Shown: positions 46,601 through 55,045, numbered from the stretch's first letter. The stretch is DNA of 64,000 bases from Mesostigma viride (GCA_009746045.1 RPFO01000188.1:2532874-2596873), one strand, 5' to 3'. Notes: generated by a model not told the origin, from the sequence alone. Program-made: numbers and translations.

Positions 46601-47042
46601 AGCGGGCCACCGAGCTCTCCACCGGAAATGGAATGTTTAGCTCATCTAGACAGTTGCCCAGCCGCTCATATAGAAGGCCAAAAGCCTCCGTGTCCGTTCC
46701 TGTGCGGAATGCACGGCGCAGGGCCTTCTCCGGCGCGTAGTTTGTGATGAGGCGAAGGAAGTCGTCCACCACCAGCCGCAGGTCATCTATCAGCCTGTAA
46801 TATTCAGGCAGACCTGTCGATACCCTTGTGTTGCTGGTGCTGTCGGCCAAATTCTTGTAGTATTCAGCTAAGGAGGGCCGCAACGCGATCAACCGGTTGG
46901 AGAACCTCCGAGTCTTTGCCATGTTAATCACGCCTGGAGGTGCGTTGCTCAGCAGCGCAGTCTGTGTGCTGACAATGTCTAACGATTTCCCTAAGGCTAT
47001 TGCTGGTCCGCTTTCTGCAGCGGAGCGCGCGAGGTCAGACAT
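29447..47042 (-). CDS. TKL-type protein kinase with N-terminal helical domain and seven-blade WD40 propeller; 14 exons, 877 aa
   Basis: Exons (minus strand, read by eye): 47042-46596, 43305-43111, 42443-42261, 41304-40967, 40457-40247, 39199-39002, 38316-38200, 36760-36608, 35404-35285, 34589-34467, 34038-33871, 32298-32176, 30576-30457, 29584-29447. They sum to 2634 bp, exactly 878 codons, and every boundary is phase 0 except exon 4/5. All introns are GT-AG. Order of domains: helical N-terminus 1-149, linker 150-214, kinase about 216-485, connector to 524, WD40 blades 525-835, short Pro-rich tail. Kinase motifs are complete: [40 protein letters not shown] and [11 protein letters not shown], so an active Ser/Thr (TKL) kinase is expected. 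Start chosen at MSDLARS because the upstream codons in that frame lack another ATG. Exon 2's donor (43110) is the least certain site. Probable role: a scaffolded signalling kinase. Substrate unknown. Confidence 0.88.
30185..30372 (-). pseudogene. Two relics of the 3' edge of WD40 exon 13
   Basis: At 30336-30367 the minus strand reads CTGTCCGGCTCCGCCGATAG...ATCAAG/GTGTG, a near copy of the end of exon 13 with its donor. At 30187-30215 a weaker copy reads TTTGCCAATAGGACTATCAAG/GTATG. Neither has a usable acceptor or the rest of the blade. They lie in the last intron. Confidence 0.75.
30640..30981. repeat. Hexanucleotide repeat (CCCACG)n
   Basis: About 57 tandem hexamers with four or five single-base variants (ccgacg twice, ccatgc twice), inside the intron between exons 12 and 13 and close to exon 13's acceptor. 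It is preceded by alternating cgcatg/tgcatg words. All six frames stay open because the unit lacks stops, which produces long RG, PT, AH, VG and WA dipeptide ORFs that are not genes. Confidence 0.97.
31330..31495. repeat. Imperfect minisatellite, unit about 26 bp
   Basis: Degenerate copies of gatggtctgataacgctgtagc recur five to six times. Intronic (between exons 12 and 13). Confidence 0.65.
31615..32035 (-). pseudogene. Further relics of WD40 exon 3' edges
   Basis: At 32005-32035 the minus strand reads GCATCCAATAAGGCCATCAAG/GTGC, like the end of exon 12. At 31619-31645 it reads GAGCAAGAGCATCAAG/GTGTG. A similar gacaaggccatcaaagtgc sits at 31795-31815 on the plus strand, so one copy is inverted. 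None includes a full blade. Confidence 0.6.
33488..33573 (-). pseudogene. Relic of WD40 exon 11 3' edge
   Basis: The minus strand encodes [20 protein letters not shown], matching the exon 11 end ([20 protein letters not shown]) in order and spacing. It lies about 300 bp downstream of exon 11. A possible donor follows (CTAG/GTGTG). The first half of the blade is missing, so I treat it as a relic, though an alternative exon cannot be excluded. Confidence 0.7.
33650..33850. repeat. 56 bp minisatellite, about 3.5 copies
   Basis: Unit starts cactcctatccaa and continues with gtatgcaggtcactatatcg. Starts at 33652, 33708, 33764 and 33820, so the period is 56 bp. It sits directly downstream of exon 11 (ends 33871) in the intron. 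Confidence 0.9.
34111..34664 (-). pseudogene. Relics of the 5' edges of exons 10 and 11
   Basis: At 34111-34142 gaggccgatgaatcacttctgg echoes gaggccgatggtgcacttctgg at the start of exon 11 (34020-34047), including the acceptor. At 34641-34664 gccagtgactcggggtccagc echoes gccagtgacttggggtccagc at the start of exon 10 (34567-34590). Both lie 70-100 bp upstream of the true exon in transcription sense. Confidence 0.7.
34877..34975. repeat. Compound microsatellite (TG)n(AG)n(TG)n
   Basis: About 14 TG, then about 28 AG, then a few TG dinucleotides, in the intron between exons 9 and 10. A run of 13 G lies at 34742-34755. Confidence 0.95.
35050..35150. repeat. Short tandem repeat, unit about 24-28 bp
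   Basis: The phrases aggcttcaagac and gggtcacaa recur four to five times between 35050 and 35150 in the intron between exons 9 and 10. Confidence 0.7.
36198..36365. repeat. 28 bp minisatellite, six copies
   Basis: Near-perfect head-to-tail copies of a unit starting gatacattgttctgaaccc. Period is exactly 28 bp with only two variant bases in the array. No spacers, so not CRISPR. It lies in the intron between exons 8 and 9. Confidence 0.95.
37560..38192. repeat. 48 bp minisatellite, about 13 copies, touching exon 7
   Basis: Unit begins catccacccacaccaaccac and ends near ccatagaccgg. Alternating variants (ccggatcatc versus ccggaccacc; aaccttgg versus aaacttgg) give a loose 96 bp higher-order pattern. 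The array starts 8 bp beyond the exon 7 donor. As 48 is a multiple of three, exon 7's frame remains open through the whole array (a 16-residue repeat such as [15 protein letters not shown]). Confidence 0.95.
38389..38416 (-). pseudogene. Relic of the 5' edge of exon 7
   Basis: ctgtccttgatggctgcaccc echoes ctgtccttgatggccacgccc at exon 7's start, about 95 bp upstream of it in transcription sense. Confidence 0.65.
38868..38927 (-). pseudogene. Relic of the 3' edge of exon 6
   Basis: agcttggcggcctccatctg and the following cgtcctgcgcagg...atgatctgcgacc closely match 39003-39052, the end of exon 6. It lies about 130 bp downstream of the true exon end. Confidence 0.75.
39298..39443 (-). pseudogene. 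Two relics of the 5' edge of exon 6
   Basis: 39399-39443 (cggtcgcttctcagggtcct, then cattccagcactgggggtc) copies the exon 6 start at 39163-39205 with its acceptor; translated it reads [11 protein letters not shown] instead of [12 protein letters not shown] shorter copy (gtcccagcactgg) is at 39300-39315. Both are upstream of exon 6 in transcription sense. Confidence 0.75.
39885..40110 (-). repeat. Tandem duplicate containing the exon 5 3' edge
   Basis: Landmarks at 39885-40075 (caccaggttgcacc, cctagctagg, ttccataaaaggcag, cgtgatgtcgcgcagc) recur in order at 40110-40270 (ccctagctag, ttccatacaaggcag, cgatgtcttgcagc), the second set including the true end of exon 5. Period is about 220 bp. It shows that the exon-edge echoes arise by local tandem duplication. 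Confidence 0.6.
40500..40640. repeat. (AG)n microsatellite with flanking G-rich tract
   Basis: About 40 AG dinucleotides at 40558-40639 preceded by gggaggga-rich sequence including a run of 13 G near 40520. On the transcribed strand it is a long pyrimidine tract just upstream of exon 5's acceptor. Confidence 0.95.
41358..41408. repeat. Degenerate telomere-like TTTAGGG stretch
   Basis: ttagggtt occurs three times with the related gggttaggg and aggtttaggg within 50 bp. It lies in the intron before exon 4. Too short and irregular to be a true telomere. Confidence 0.5.
44045..46198. repeat. 12 bp minisatellite, about 180 copies, in intron 1
   Basis: Unit ggggaggaacaa with two recurrent variants, ggggaggaagga and ggggaggaatac, plus a few units lacking one g (for example near 44868, 44892, 45470, 45727). 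The plus strand is purine-only apart from one C or T per unit, with a G4 run every 12 bp. All six frames are stop-free over most of the array, so ORFs of over 700 codons appear on both strands, but they are pure repeat peptides. Placed between exons 1 and 2 of the kinase gene, it would be transcribed as a C/U-rich RNA. Confidence 0.97.
46596..47042 (-). other. Exon 1: N-terminal helical domain of the kinase-WD40 protein
   Basis: 149 aa with strongly amphipathic helical character: [55 protein letters not shown], and [20 protein letters not shown]. The spacing of four to five helices followed by a kinase resembles the N-terminal bundle of MLKL-type and plant/fungal HeLo-like TKL proteins. That is a fold-level suggestion, not a recognised match. 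No signal peptide or membrane helix is visible. The exon ends at CGCTCGCAG/GTAGAG. Confidence 0.7.
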
Positions 47043-47134
47043 GTTGATCGGTTTTAATTTGGGATCTGACAATGTCAATTAAGTGAAAAGTCCCCGTTCC
47101 CAGGCACGGCAATCAAGCGCATTCCCCAGTTTAA

Positions 47135-47450
47135 CTACCTCCATGGATAGCTTTGTGACATGTTGCAATAGCTTGAAATGATGGACTGCAAGCTACAGTA
47201 CTCGCGGATGCAGCCTCGCATGCGCGCCCTCTTGTCGAGCGAAATGCACAAGTTTCCTATTTGCATTGTACGTTGTCCGGCATTGCAGTCTGCGTACATG
47301 GACGAACTGTCGCGGTAAGCGTTCCCTAGAGCAGCACTGTATTCAAGCCTTCTGTGGAGGATAGCATTCCATATTGCTCGCATTTGCCCGATGCCCAGGC
47401 CTCCATAGCCACGTCTTATTACGCTCATTGCCGGCTGTCCCTGGAATCCT
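47135..47450 (-). pseudogene. Possible retroelement RT tail remnant
   Basis: The minus-strand frame carries VIRRGYGGLGIGQMRAIWNA, which recalls the GGLGI tail motif after LINE RTs, followed by unrecognised sequence with several Cys. It ends about 90 bp upstream of kinase exon 1. Identity is weak and it could equally be chance or unannotated 5' sequence of the kinase gene. Confidence 0.3.
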
Positions 47451-47479
47451 AAAAGTTCAGTAAAAAAAAATAAAAAAAT

Positions 47480-47644
47480 CCTAAAAGTTCAGTTTTTTGT
47501 TGTTGTTACTTGTTACCCACCCCGCACATGTTGTTGTTTCCAGGTAAATAGGTGTACGTTTATTCCAAATATAGCCAGTAATTAATCCCTGCTAAGCCTA
47601 GGGTGTCAAGATGTCAGTGGCTAAAACGGAGCCTTACTAGCACA

Positions 47645-47692
<48 letters not shown>

Positions 47693-47800
47693 GTCCCACG
47701 CCGTACATGGGCAGCAGAGAATCTATAGTGGTCGAGGGCCGGATATATTTAGTACCCCGCACATGGGCACAGAGATTTGGAAACGGCCGAGGGCCAGAAC
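47480..47800 (-). repeat. Cluster of hairpin-tailed retroposon 3' ends
   Basis: Plus-strand (TTG)n at 47645-47690 followed by tcccacgccgtacatgggca, gcagagaatctatagtgg and cgaggg is a minus-strand retroposon end with (CAA)n tail. A second partial copy (cgcacatgggcacagagatt, tggaaacggccgaggg) directly follows at 47757-47795, and a third, very short one (gttacccaccccgcacatg) is near 47505-47525. Confidence 0.75.
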
Positions 47801-48369
47801 ACTGAACAGCATGCCATCAACAGCTCAGTTTACGGTAACTGGCGGCAACCTGAACGGCTGAACTACTGCGAGGCTGAAATATTAATTTGGCAAAAATCAT
47901 CAGTAAACTAATTATACAAGCCAGGTTGTCCAGGTCTACAGTAGTACTGCCAGGCTGCGGCGTGGGCAACACCACCACCAACAACAACTGCCAGCTGGAT
48001 TTCTTCGGAGGTTTTCTTCTACGGATATCCAGGGCGCGCACGAAGTACTTGTATTACGAGCGCGCACCTTCGTTGCCAATCGGCTTTCGACTCTCGAGCA
48101 GACGAGCACTACTCACCACTCACAAGGTGGCAGTGTTATTTGTTGTTACAGGAGGGGTGGCATGCCCGGGCAAAATTTCCTGGAACCGCGGTACCAGGGA
48201 GGGTTGTCCCAGGGGCTGACGCACTACATCAGTGGTGGTGGATTTTCGTGGGGCCCGGCCCGGCCCATGGTTAACCGACCACGGGGTTTGAGGGTCAAAA
48301 AATTGCCCGGGGGGCGGTCATTCGTGGGCCCTTGGTGATCAGAACCGTGGTTTACTACAGCCCAATAGA
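47801..48369. other. No gene seen; fragment of the (AAC)n-tailed family
   Basis: ggctgcggcgtgggcaacac followed by caccaccaacaacaac at 47955-47988 is a plus-strand copy of the same retroposon ending. No coding sequence is supported. Confidence 0.5.
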
Positions 48370-48605
48370 AACCTGCCACGTGTATTATGGTAGGCCAGGG
48401 CTGTACGTCACGCCGGGTTGGCTCATGACCGTGGTAGCCTATGGACCAGTAGAAATATGCCACGTGGATAATGTTTTAGGTACTGTAACTGTGCCTGCCA
48501 CATGGCTTTTCCCGGCCGCCACGTGCAAAGTCACTTGAACCATCAGGCGCATGCCACGTGTGCACTATGTGGGTTTGTTTGGAGGGTTGTTGCCACGTGG
48601 CAGAA
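48340..48605 (+). promoter_or_regulatory. G-box (CCACGTG) cluster in diverged tandem repeats
   Basis: GCCACGTG occurs at about 48376, 48461, 48523, 48553 and 48593. The first two lie in imperfect copies of one roughly 85 bp unit (ccgtggt...cca(a/g)tagaaa...gccacgtg(t/g)(a)at). CACGTG is a common bZIP/bHLH site, but the repeats, not selection, may explain the clustering. It is 1.3-1.6 kb upstream of the kinase gene's ATG. Confidence 0.4.
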
Positions 48606-48899
48606 TAATGGAGTACCGTACGGAGAGAGCAGAATAGTAGTAGAAAGTTCAGTTTAGTGGGTAGTAATATGGATAGTTACCGCAAATAGGAGTCCGTGGG
48701 GTTAACCATGGTACCGGCTCTCGGGCTTGCCGGCGGCGGCCGGCGGGTACCACGGTCCTGGACGCTACCGTGGTACCAGCAGCGTTGGGTGCCGGTTGCG
48801 GTCCACGCGTCATGGTTGTACCGCGGGGCCGGCCTTTTTTTGTCCGGCGGCGGTGGTGGTTTTTGTGACCGCGGACCCTTGGCTGGATGCCACCCCTCC

Positions 48900-48997
48900 T
48901 GTTGTTACCCACGCCGCACGGGCGCGGGAATAAACTCAACTCAACTCAACTCAACGCCGCACGTGGGCAGCAGAGATTTGGAAACGGCCGAGGGCCT
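48900..48997 (-). repeat. Two nested hairpin-tailed retroposon ends
   Basis: gttacccacgccgcacgggc is followed by ggaataaactcaactcaact and then cgccgcacgtgggcagcaga, gatttggaaacggccgaggg. One copy has a (GTTGA)n tail and has landed beside or within another copy with a short AAC tail. Confidence 0.65.
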
Positions 48998-50199
48998 GGC
49001 TTCCCTGGGCACATACCGACTGCCGGCTCCCTTCTAGCCGCCACCAGCCTCACCCACCCCAGGGAAATTTTTTGAAATGGCGGCTATGGCGGTTTTACGA
49101 TTTTCACCCGCCTACGCAGCTTCGAGGACTGAGATAAATTTTAGCCCATCGAAACCTCCTGCGCGAGACCTTCCTAATGAGCTCTCATTGCGCCACCCAT
49201 GCGTAGCTTTGACAGACTTATCGTCGCCCTGCCAACTGAGTCGACGCCTCGACTCGTTCTGAGGCCCAGCATTGTAAACAGGCCGCTACGCCCAAGCAAG
49301 CTGACCCCATGAATGGGGTCACCCTCGTGAAACGTAGGGCCGCCTTATTTCCTCAACCGCTGGCGCAATGTTTCCCTTTTTTACCTCGCCTGCCCATGCC
49401 CGCGAATGGAGCTTTCTTGGGTCAATTCCGTGCAGTTATCAAAATTCTAGCCCCACCGGTACCGACAATTCAGCCGCCCCTTTGGCTGTTGAGTGATGTC
49501 CGACTAGTATGATGGAGAGGCCTCCATCACATTGGCGACCTCACCGGTGGCCCACATGTACCGACGAGACCTGCATCTCGAGCTCCTCGGCCCTCACGCT
49601 GCAGCTGTCACCACGCGAGACGCCCTGAGACTCTCGGCATCATCTTTCCCATGCAATATCACGCCCTCGATTCGCAGCAAGGCCCGTCTCCTCCATGGCC
49701 GACTGCGGGCTGTGCTGTAACAGGAAATGTCCGGGTGACTGCAGGCAGTGCATACCAATCCCACCACACGCACCACGTCCAGCAATATTTCCACTGAATC
49801 CGCTGCTGCTGGGCACCCGGCTACTGCCTACATTTCCTCAATCGCTCCATCGCCTCCTCCATGGTGCCTCGCTCCCTGCGGCCCCTCCGCCACGTTGGAT
49901 CTCCATGGCAATCCAGGTCTTTACCTACTGGCTACCACCATACCGGCCATGAGCCCTTGCTCCACCACACGAGGTGTGCGGCCCTGAATTAAGTTAAGTA
50001 CACGGCAGGACTAGAACCCCCCCGAAGTTATGTACATCAGGGTCTCCAATGGCCTTGGCGTCACATCTTGCGAACGTTGTCACCGTTGGCAGTTGCCTGT
50101 TGCTGTTGGTGGTTGCATGGTGAGGGTTGCAGATGTTCTCGGAACAGCTGGTCCCATGTTGCTATGCATGCAGTTACTCTTGCCATTATGTGTGCCCAT
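48998..50199. other. No supported gene
   Basis: Short plus-strand ORFs exist (for example 49079-49262) but none shows a domain, a splice pattern or a repeat link. Nothing recognisable on either strand. Confidence 0.4.
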
Positions 50200-50790
50200 G
50201 TGCCTCCAACCATCCCGCCACAATGCCAGCACCCTCCACCCCGCTAACCCCCACTCGCCCAACTCCCCTGCCTGTTCCATTACTTCCATACCCACCCCAC
50301 CCACCAATATACATTACAGACATCCACATACATGCCGCTATCCATCCCCCCCTTACTATGGACCCCTCTTGCCCCCACACTGAGGTCCCCCACAACATCG
50401 TAATGACACCGCCCTTCTTCCCAAACCATACACTGCCCTCCTCCCCAAACCATACGCTGACCCACCCGACCATCCACCTTGAGTCCCCCTAACCAACCTA
50501 TGTGACTACCACCCTTCCGTATTACCTGAGTCACCACCTTCCACACAAACATCGCAAACCACCCACTAAACCACCCTACCACCCCACAACAAGGTTCCCC
50601 GACACCACTGCACCCCGCCCACCCCATCCCCCGCTGCCCCAATATACGATGAGTCCACCCCACCGGCCATCCACGTGAACCATAACCACCAACCCTGCCC
50701 ACCCCGGCCTCCGGGGCAACCAACCAATTGTCCTGACTCAACCATAACTGACACCGCTGCACCGACCACCGCCAAACCCGCCTAGTGCAC
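50200..50790. repeat. G-depleted, C/A-rich tract
   Basis: The plus strand consists mostly of C, A and T with runs such as ccacccacc and ccccac and few G for about 590 bp. Words like caaccatac, cccaccc and ccgcccacccc recur without a fixed period. Probably a degenerate minisatellite. Confidence 0.5.
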
Positions 50791-50867
50791 CGTACATGTT
50801 CCCGCTGAGTATCTTTGTTTCTTGTATGTTTGTGGATCGATGGCATCTTGTTCAGTGTCCTAGCCCT

Positions 50868-50935
50868 CACTCGGCCGTTTCCAAATCTCTGCTGCCCATG
50901 TGCGGCGTGGGCAACAACAATAACAACTGCTCCCT
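50868..50935 (+). repeat. Hairpin-tailed retroposon 3' end, plus strand
   Basis: cggccgtttccaaatctctg, then ctgcccatgtgcggcgtggg and caacaacaataacaactg. This is the cleanest copy of the family ending: a gccca...tgggc stem followed by the (AAC)n tail. Confidence 0.8.
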
Positions 50936-51214
50936 TCTAAACATATCTGACCTACCATATTACACACATTGGGTAACCAGCTGGTCGATACGTGGTACCC
51001 CTTTACCCTTTACCTAACGATGTTCGGATTCCCATTGGTTAATAAAAAATACCCATTCACCCGGAAACGGCCCAGCCCGCCGAGGGCCAGGAGCCCAGGA
51101 CATGACTGAACAGCATGCCCTCAACTCATCATGCCATCACAAACAGTACAAAGAAACAAAGGCGGGGACATGTACCGTTGCATCATTGGATCTGCGTTCC
51201 ATTTGAATCAGAGT

Positions 51215-51835
51215 AGGATATGCTGCGCACGTCCGCAATGAGGACCTGTACCAGGGCATGCCATATATCACCAGCACCATTAAGCAGCGACGCCTGCAGC
51301 TCGTAGGGCACCTAGCTCGCACTAACCAGGTAGACACCTCACGTGGCCCCCCCGCAGGACTGCGCCCAGCTCAGCCTGGCCGGCACCTCCTGACGTGGGC
51401 CGGGCCCCCTGCCGTTAGACGCCGCAAGGCCCGCACCTTCAAAGAACAGCTAGTAGAGGACATGGGGGGCCTAGGCCTCTCCGTGATTTGGAAGAAGATG
51501 ATGGACAAGGCCAAGTGGGCCCACGTCATAGAGGACAACGAGCCCCCCCCCGTGGGAAAGCGCCCGCGTGCGCAACTGAAACCCACGGGAGGCATGCCAG
51601 ACAGCTCCCCCGCTAGGGCAGCGTGATGCTGTTTAGATAGCCGTGGTAGTAATGCTGTTAGATAGTGGTTGTAGGTAGCTGACGGATATAGATAGATTAG
51701 TGTTACGCCGCGGATATCTACCTCCACCTCTACCTCTAATGGGCCTGATACTACCTAAACTGGTCAGGCCTCCTCTACTCAAACCTCTGGCGAAAGACGA
51801 ACGTGACGGAGCTGATCTCAATGCATTAACGTATG
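51215..51835 (+). pseudogene. 5'-truncated LINE 3' end
   Basis: From about 51215 the plus strand matches the C-terminal end of the LINE at 6465-7862: PYITSTIKQRRLQLVGHLAR, TSRGPPAGLRPAQPGRHLLT, GGLGLSVIWKKMMDKAKWA, with the stop at 51624. The 3' UTR (gttgtaggtagctga...gatagatta) continues to near 51720. The copy at 6.5 kb is about 95 percent similar by eye over the shared part. It ends next to the LTR at 51836. Confidence 0.85.
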
Positions 51836-52273
51836 TGTTACTATAATACGCCATACAACCATTTACCAAAACCCGTTTACTCCAGGAATAGAGGAAGGAA
51901 ACACCACTACACTGCCGTGACCCAAGCCTAAATGTGTTAATTCATTTAACACACGCCGAGTGCACACACGAGGGGTAGAACGTGCATAAATGGTCACCAA
52001 CGGTCCAACACACTCGGGCCGACATGGCCCTCGCCTACAGATGCACGCTGGTCCACTACATCTACAGATGCACGCTGGTCCACTACATTCTACCAAAGGA
52101 TCAGGACCACTAGTAAAGTACGCGGCGCGGCGCCCCAAAGGCACCCAATGTACCACAGTACTGTTACGAGGACAATAGTGTCCCGGTAGGAGCTACACGT
52201 AAACCTAGGGACAACCGAGGCAAAAGACCTAATTTACGTCCGTAACTACAACGAATTGTTACGCGACGTAACA
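51836..52273 (-). repeat. 3' LTR, 438 bp
   Basis: Bounded by tgttac at 51836 and gtaaca at 52273, the inverted ends expected of LTRs; on the minus strand it begins TGTTACGTCGCGTAACA. It follows directly on a polypurine tract. A 27 bp unit (starting ctacagatgcacgctgg) is duplicated in tandem at 52035-52088. The 5 bp outside is gtatg, the candidate target duplication, but the other LTR is not in the window to confirm it. Confidence 0.75.
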
Positions 52274-52286
52274 CCTCCCCCCCCAC
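52274..52286 (-). promoter_or_regulatory. Polypurine tract
   Basis: On the minus strand GTGGGGGGGGGAGG immediately precedes the LTR start TGTTAC. This is the usual position of the plus-strand primer for LTR element replication. Confidence 0.7.
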
Positions 52287-52640
52287 AAAGGTAGGGAGCC
52301 CTCTCCCTACGCACAGGGAGGAAACAAGGGTAGGAAACCTAATGCACCCAGCACACACCAACACAATCGGCAGACCATCCAAGATACAAAGCACCAATAG
52401 TTCACACGGTCTCCACCACCACGCCGGGAGGTGTAGGGTTAGCCAGCACCAAGCCTGGTGGTAGGTTCCCCTAACTGCCTGGAACAAAGTCCTTGCCGGG
52501 GGGAACGGCACTGGGCAGGACACACAGAGTAAACAAATCAGCACCAAGGACCAAGAACGACCAGTCAACTGGCCAGAACGTGAGGGCGACTCTATATACC
52601 GGAGGGACAACACCCTCAGGTCGGGCCTAAGGCCCTCTAT

Positions 52641-54952
52641 CTAATGGCCATCCGTCTGGTAGGTACCACGGGAGGCCAGCAGGACATCCAGGTACGCCTG
52701 GTAGTGAGACACATCCTCAGCATTGTCGTGCCTATCTACAGTGAGGAAAACATCGGCCCACACGCCGTCAGGAAAAGACCCAGGAAGGCCCAGTAATACC
52801 TATGCTGCGTAAGAACGACCTGGCCCCGGGCCCAGTCCAGGAAACCACAGGCAAAGAGGCGTAGGAAAGGCTCTACCGCGATCAGGCAGAGAGCCCGCAG
52901 GAGCAGGCGATGGTACCGGATCCGAGGGCGCATACCCGTCGGGAAAAACAGATCTACCAGGGGCTCCACGTTGGACGGCCACAACCGGATATGCCGAATC
53001 TCACGGGAGCGCCACCGACGGGCACACTGTCGCGACCCGAACGTCTCGAGGTAGTCGCTAGCCCGGGGAGGAGGATGACCCCGAGAGTCCAAACCCTGGC
53101 CCGGGATGGGCGCTGGACGACGGGCATCCCACTCTAGGATGGGCTGAAGGACCGTGCTGTACGTGGCACCCGGCACCGCAGGAAACTCTACCGTAAGGGC
53201 ATCTGAGGCCATAATGCCCAGAGGCGGAGGGTAAGCCCACTGGAACCCGCCGTAGGTGTCCAAGTCATTGTGGCGCCTAGCCCAGCGATACAGGACGCGC
53301 CGAACCAGGATCTCACCCTGGAACACCGGATCAGCTAAAATAACCATGTCGAAAGGAGGCCGATCAGTCTCAACTGGTAGGCCACGGTCCCGCGGCGCCC
53401 GACACACCTGGGAGAACCCGTAGGACATGGGCGAAATGGCAAGCTCGGCGGAGGCGCGCGGCAGGTCACACTGGCGGCAGCGAGCGCAGACATACCATAC
53501 CCAAAGACAGGCGTGTCGCGCGACTCCGGAGTCGCATGCACCACAGAAGGGGCCCGATCCCGATCGCCCTCTGACAACTCCCGAAGGGAATCGGCAGCGC
53601 GGGTGGCGCGCGGGTCAGAGCCACTGGACCGAACAACCGCAGCCAAAGACCGCGGGGCCGAAGGGACAGGGGCCGACGAAGGGGTAGGAACCGGCACAGG
53701 CGCAGACGGCGCCGGTACAACAGGGGGCCGCGTCGGACCCGATGCCGCAGGGGGTCGCGACGGACCCGCCTCCGCAACTGGCGCGCCGGTCTCTGGGGGC
53801 GGAGCACCACCAGGCCACATGTTGAAAATAGGGCCCGTGGGGACAGGCAATCCGGCATACGACTGGTTACCGTCCAAGCTCCAGTCAGGCACCGGGATCC
53901 TCTGCGGAGGACCGCCCTCCCAAAGCCTGGGAAGACCGCCCGGGTCGCTGAAGAAACCCCGCGAGGGCGGCGCTGACGTGGTGGGCGGCTCGGACGCGGC
54001 GGCGACGGGCGCGGCCGCTGGGACGGCGGACTCGCGCCGAGGCGCAGGTACGTCAGTAGCAGGCGCAGAGGTAGCCGAAGGCGTAGGAGCCGCAGCACAG
54101 AGGGAACCGCAGCCGCCGAGGGCTCGCGCGACAGACGGACCCGTAGACGTCGAGGCGACCGAAGGGGAAGGGGGCACAGCTGCAACAGACACCCCACCTG
54201 GCGTGGCTGGAGCGTGCGCCTGGGCCGCCATGAAGGCCCCGAAGGCCGCCGTCAGGGACTGGATCTGCGCCTGCATCGCAGAAACTGTCGCCGCAAGAGG
54301 ATCAGGCTCACGACCAGAGCCCAAAGGGGTAGGCTCCACCGATGCGCACAGGACCGACCTCGGTGAAGACGGGACAGGGGAAGGCGCCGACACTGAAGAG
54401 GAGGACGCCGCAGGGGAGGCCGAATACTCAGGGAATACTGTGCCTCTACCGGCGCGTCCGTAGGAGTAGGGTCGCCCAATCCTACGCCCGCTGTCTGGTC
54501 TGCTATCTCCATGAACTCTACGGCCCGTAAAGGTCGCAGGGGTTCTCATCATTTCCGCATCACCCTCGGCCGGAAGCCAGGGGAACACATCCCGTAGGCA
54601 GGAGCGGCCCACAGGGGTAGAAAGGTAGGAAAACACCCTGGGGCACTGGAGAACCGCAGCTATCTGTCCCAAGGCTGGACAGCTGGAGCCACATTCTAGC
54701 AAACAGTGCCGGCATCGTCGAACCCGTGCAAAACAAGCTGATGCGGTTCAGCAGGGGAGGACCGTACCACGTGACCCCGAAGAGAGCCGCCCTGACTACC
54801 CGCATGCTGGGCCTGGAGGGCCGGATGCACGACGCCACCCGGAAACTGGACCGTGACACCCAACGGCCCGGAAGGGCCTCGAAGTACAGCTCAGGGTCCG
54901 GTAGGGGCAGGGACGGCAGCGGGCTCTCAGCCGGAGGGGTAGGCTCTGACAT
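52641..54952 (-). pseudogene. Third ORF of the LTR element (env position), unrecognised
   Basis: Starts at ATG 54952 (MSEPTPPAESPLPSLPLPDP) and ends at a stop at 52641, about 770 codons if three frameshifts (near 54.65, 53.43 and 52.77 kb) are bridged. Features: Pro-rich N-terminus; FEALPGRWVSRSSFRVASC; a long Ala/Pro/Ser-rich low-complexity centre (about 54.4-53.6 kb) that contains an uninterrupted MQAQIQSLTAAFGAFMAAQA helix; and a structured C-terminal part (DTYGGFQWAYPPPLGIM, ARRWRSREIRHIRLWPSN, LDWARGQVVLTQHRYYWAFL). No transmembrane pair, RT or protease is evident, so it is not a recognisable Env. It is GC-richer than pol. It could be a Gag-like protein of another lineage or an accessory protein. 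Not identified. Confidence 0.6.
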
Positions 54953-55045
54953 GACGGCTGCGGAGGGGAGGGGACAACCAACCACCCGTCGACAGCAGAC
55001 ATAACATAAGAGAGGAGAAGGCCTACAACTAGAGCTTGTGCAGGG

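Noticed and set aside
49077-49262. Small plus-strand ORF starting MAAMAVLRF
   Set aside because: 61 codons, no domain, no splice continuation found.
52274-52613. Minus-strand ORF 52164-52613
   Set aside because: Spans the region after the third ORF's stop, the polypurine tract and the LTR, so it is non-coding element sequence.
53513-54463. 316-codon plus-strand Gly/Ala-rich ORF
   Set aside because: Antisense shadow of the low-complexity third ORF of the LTR element. No TATA or motif supports it.
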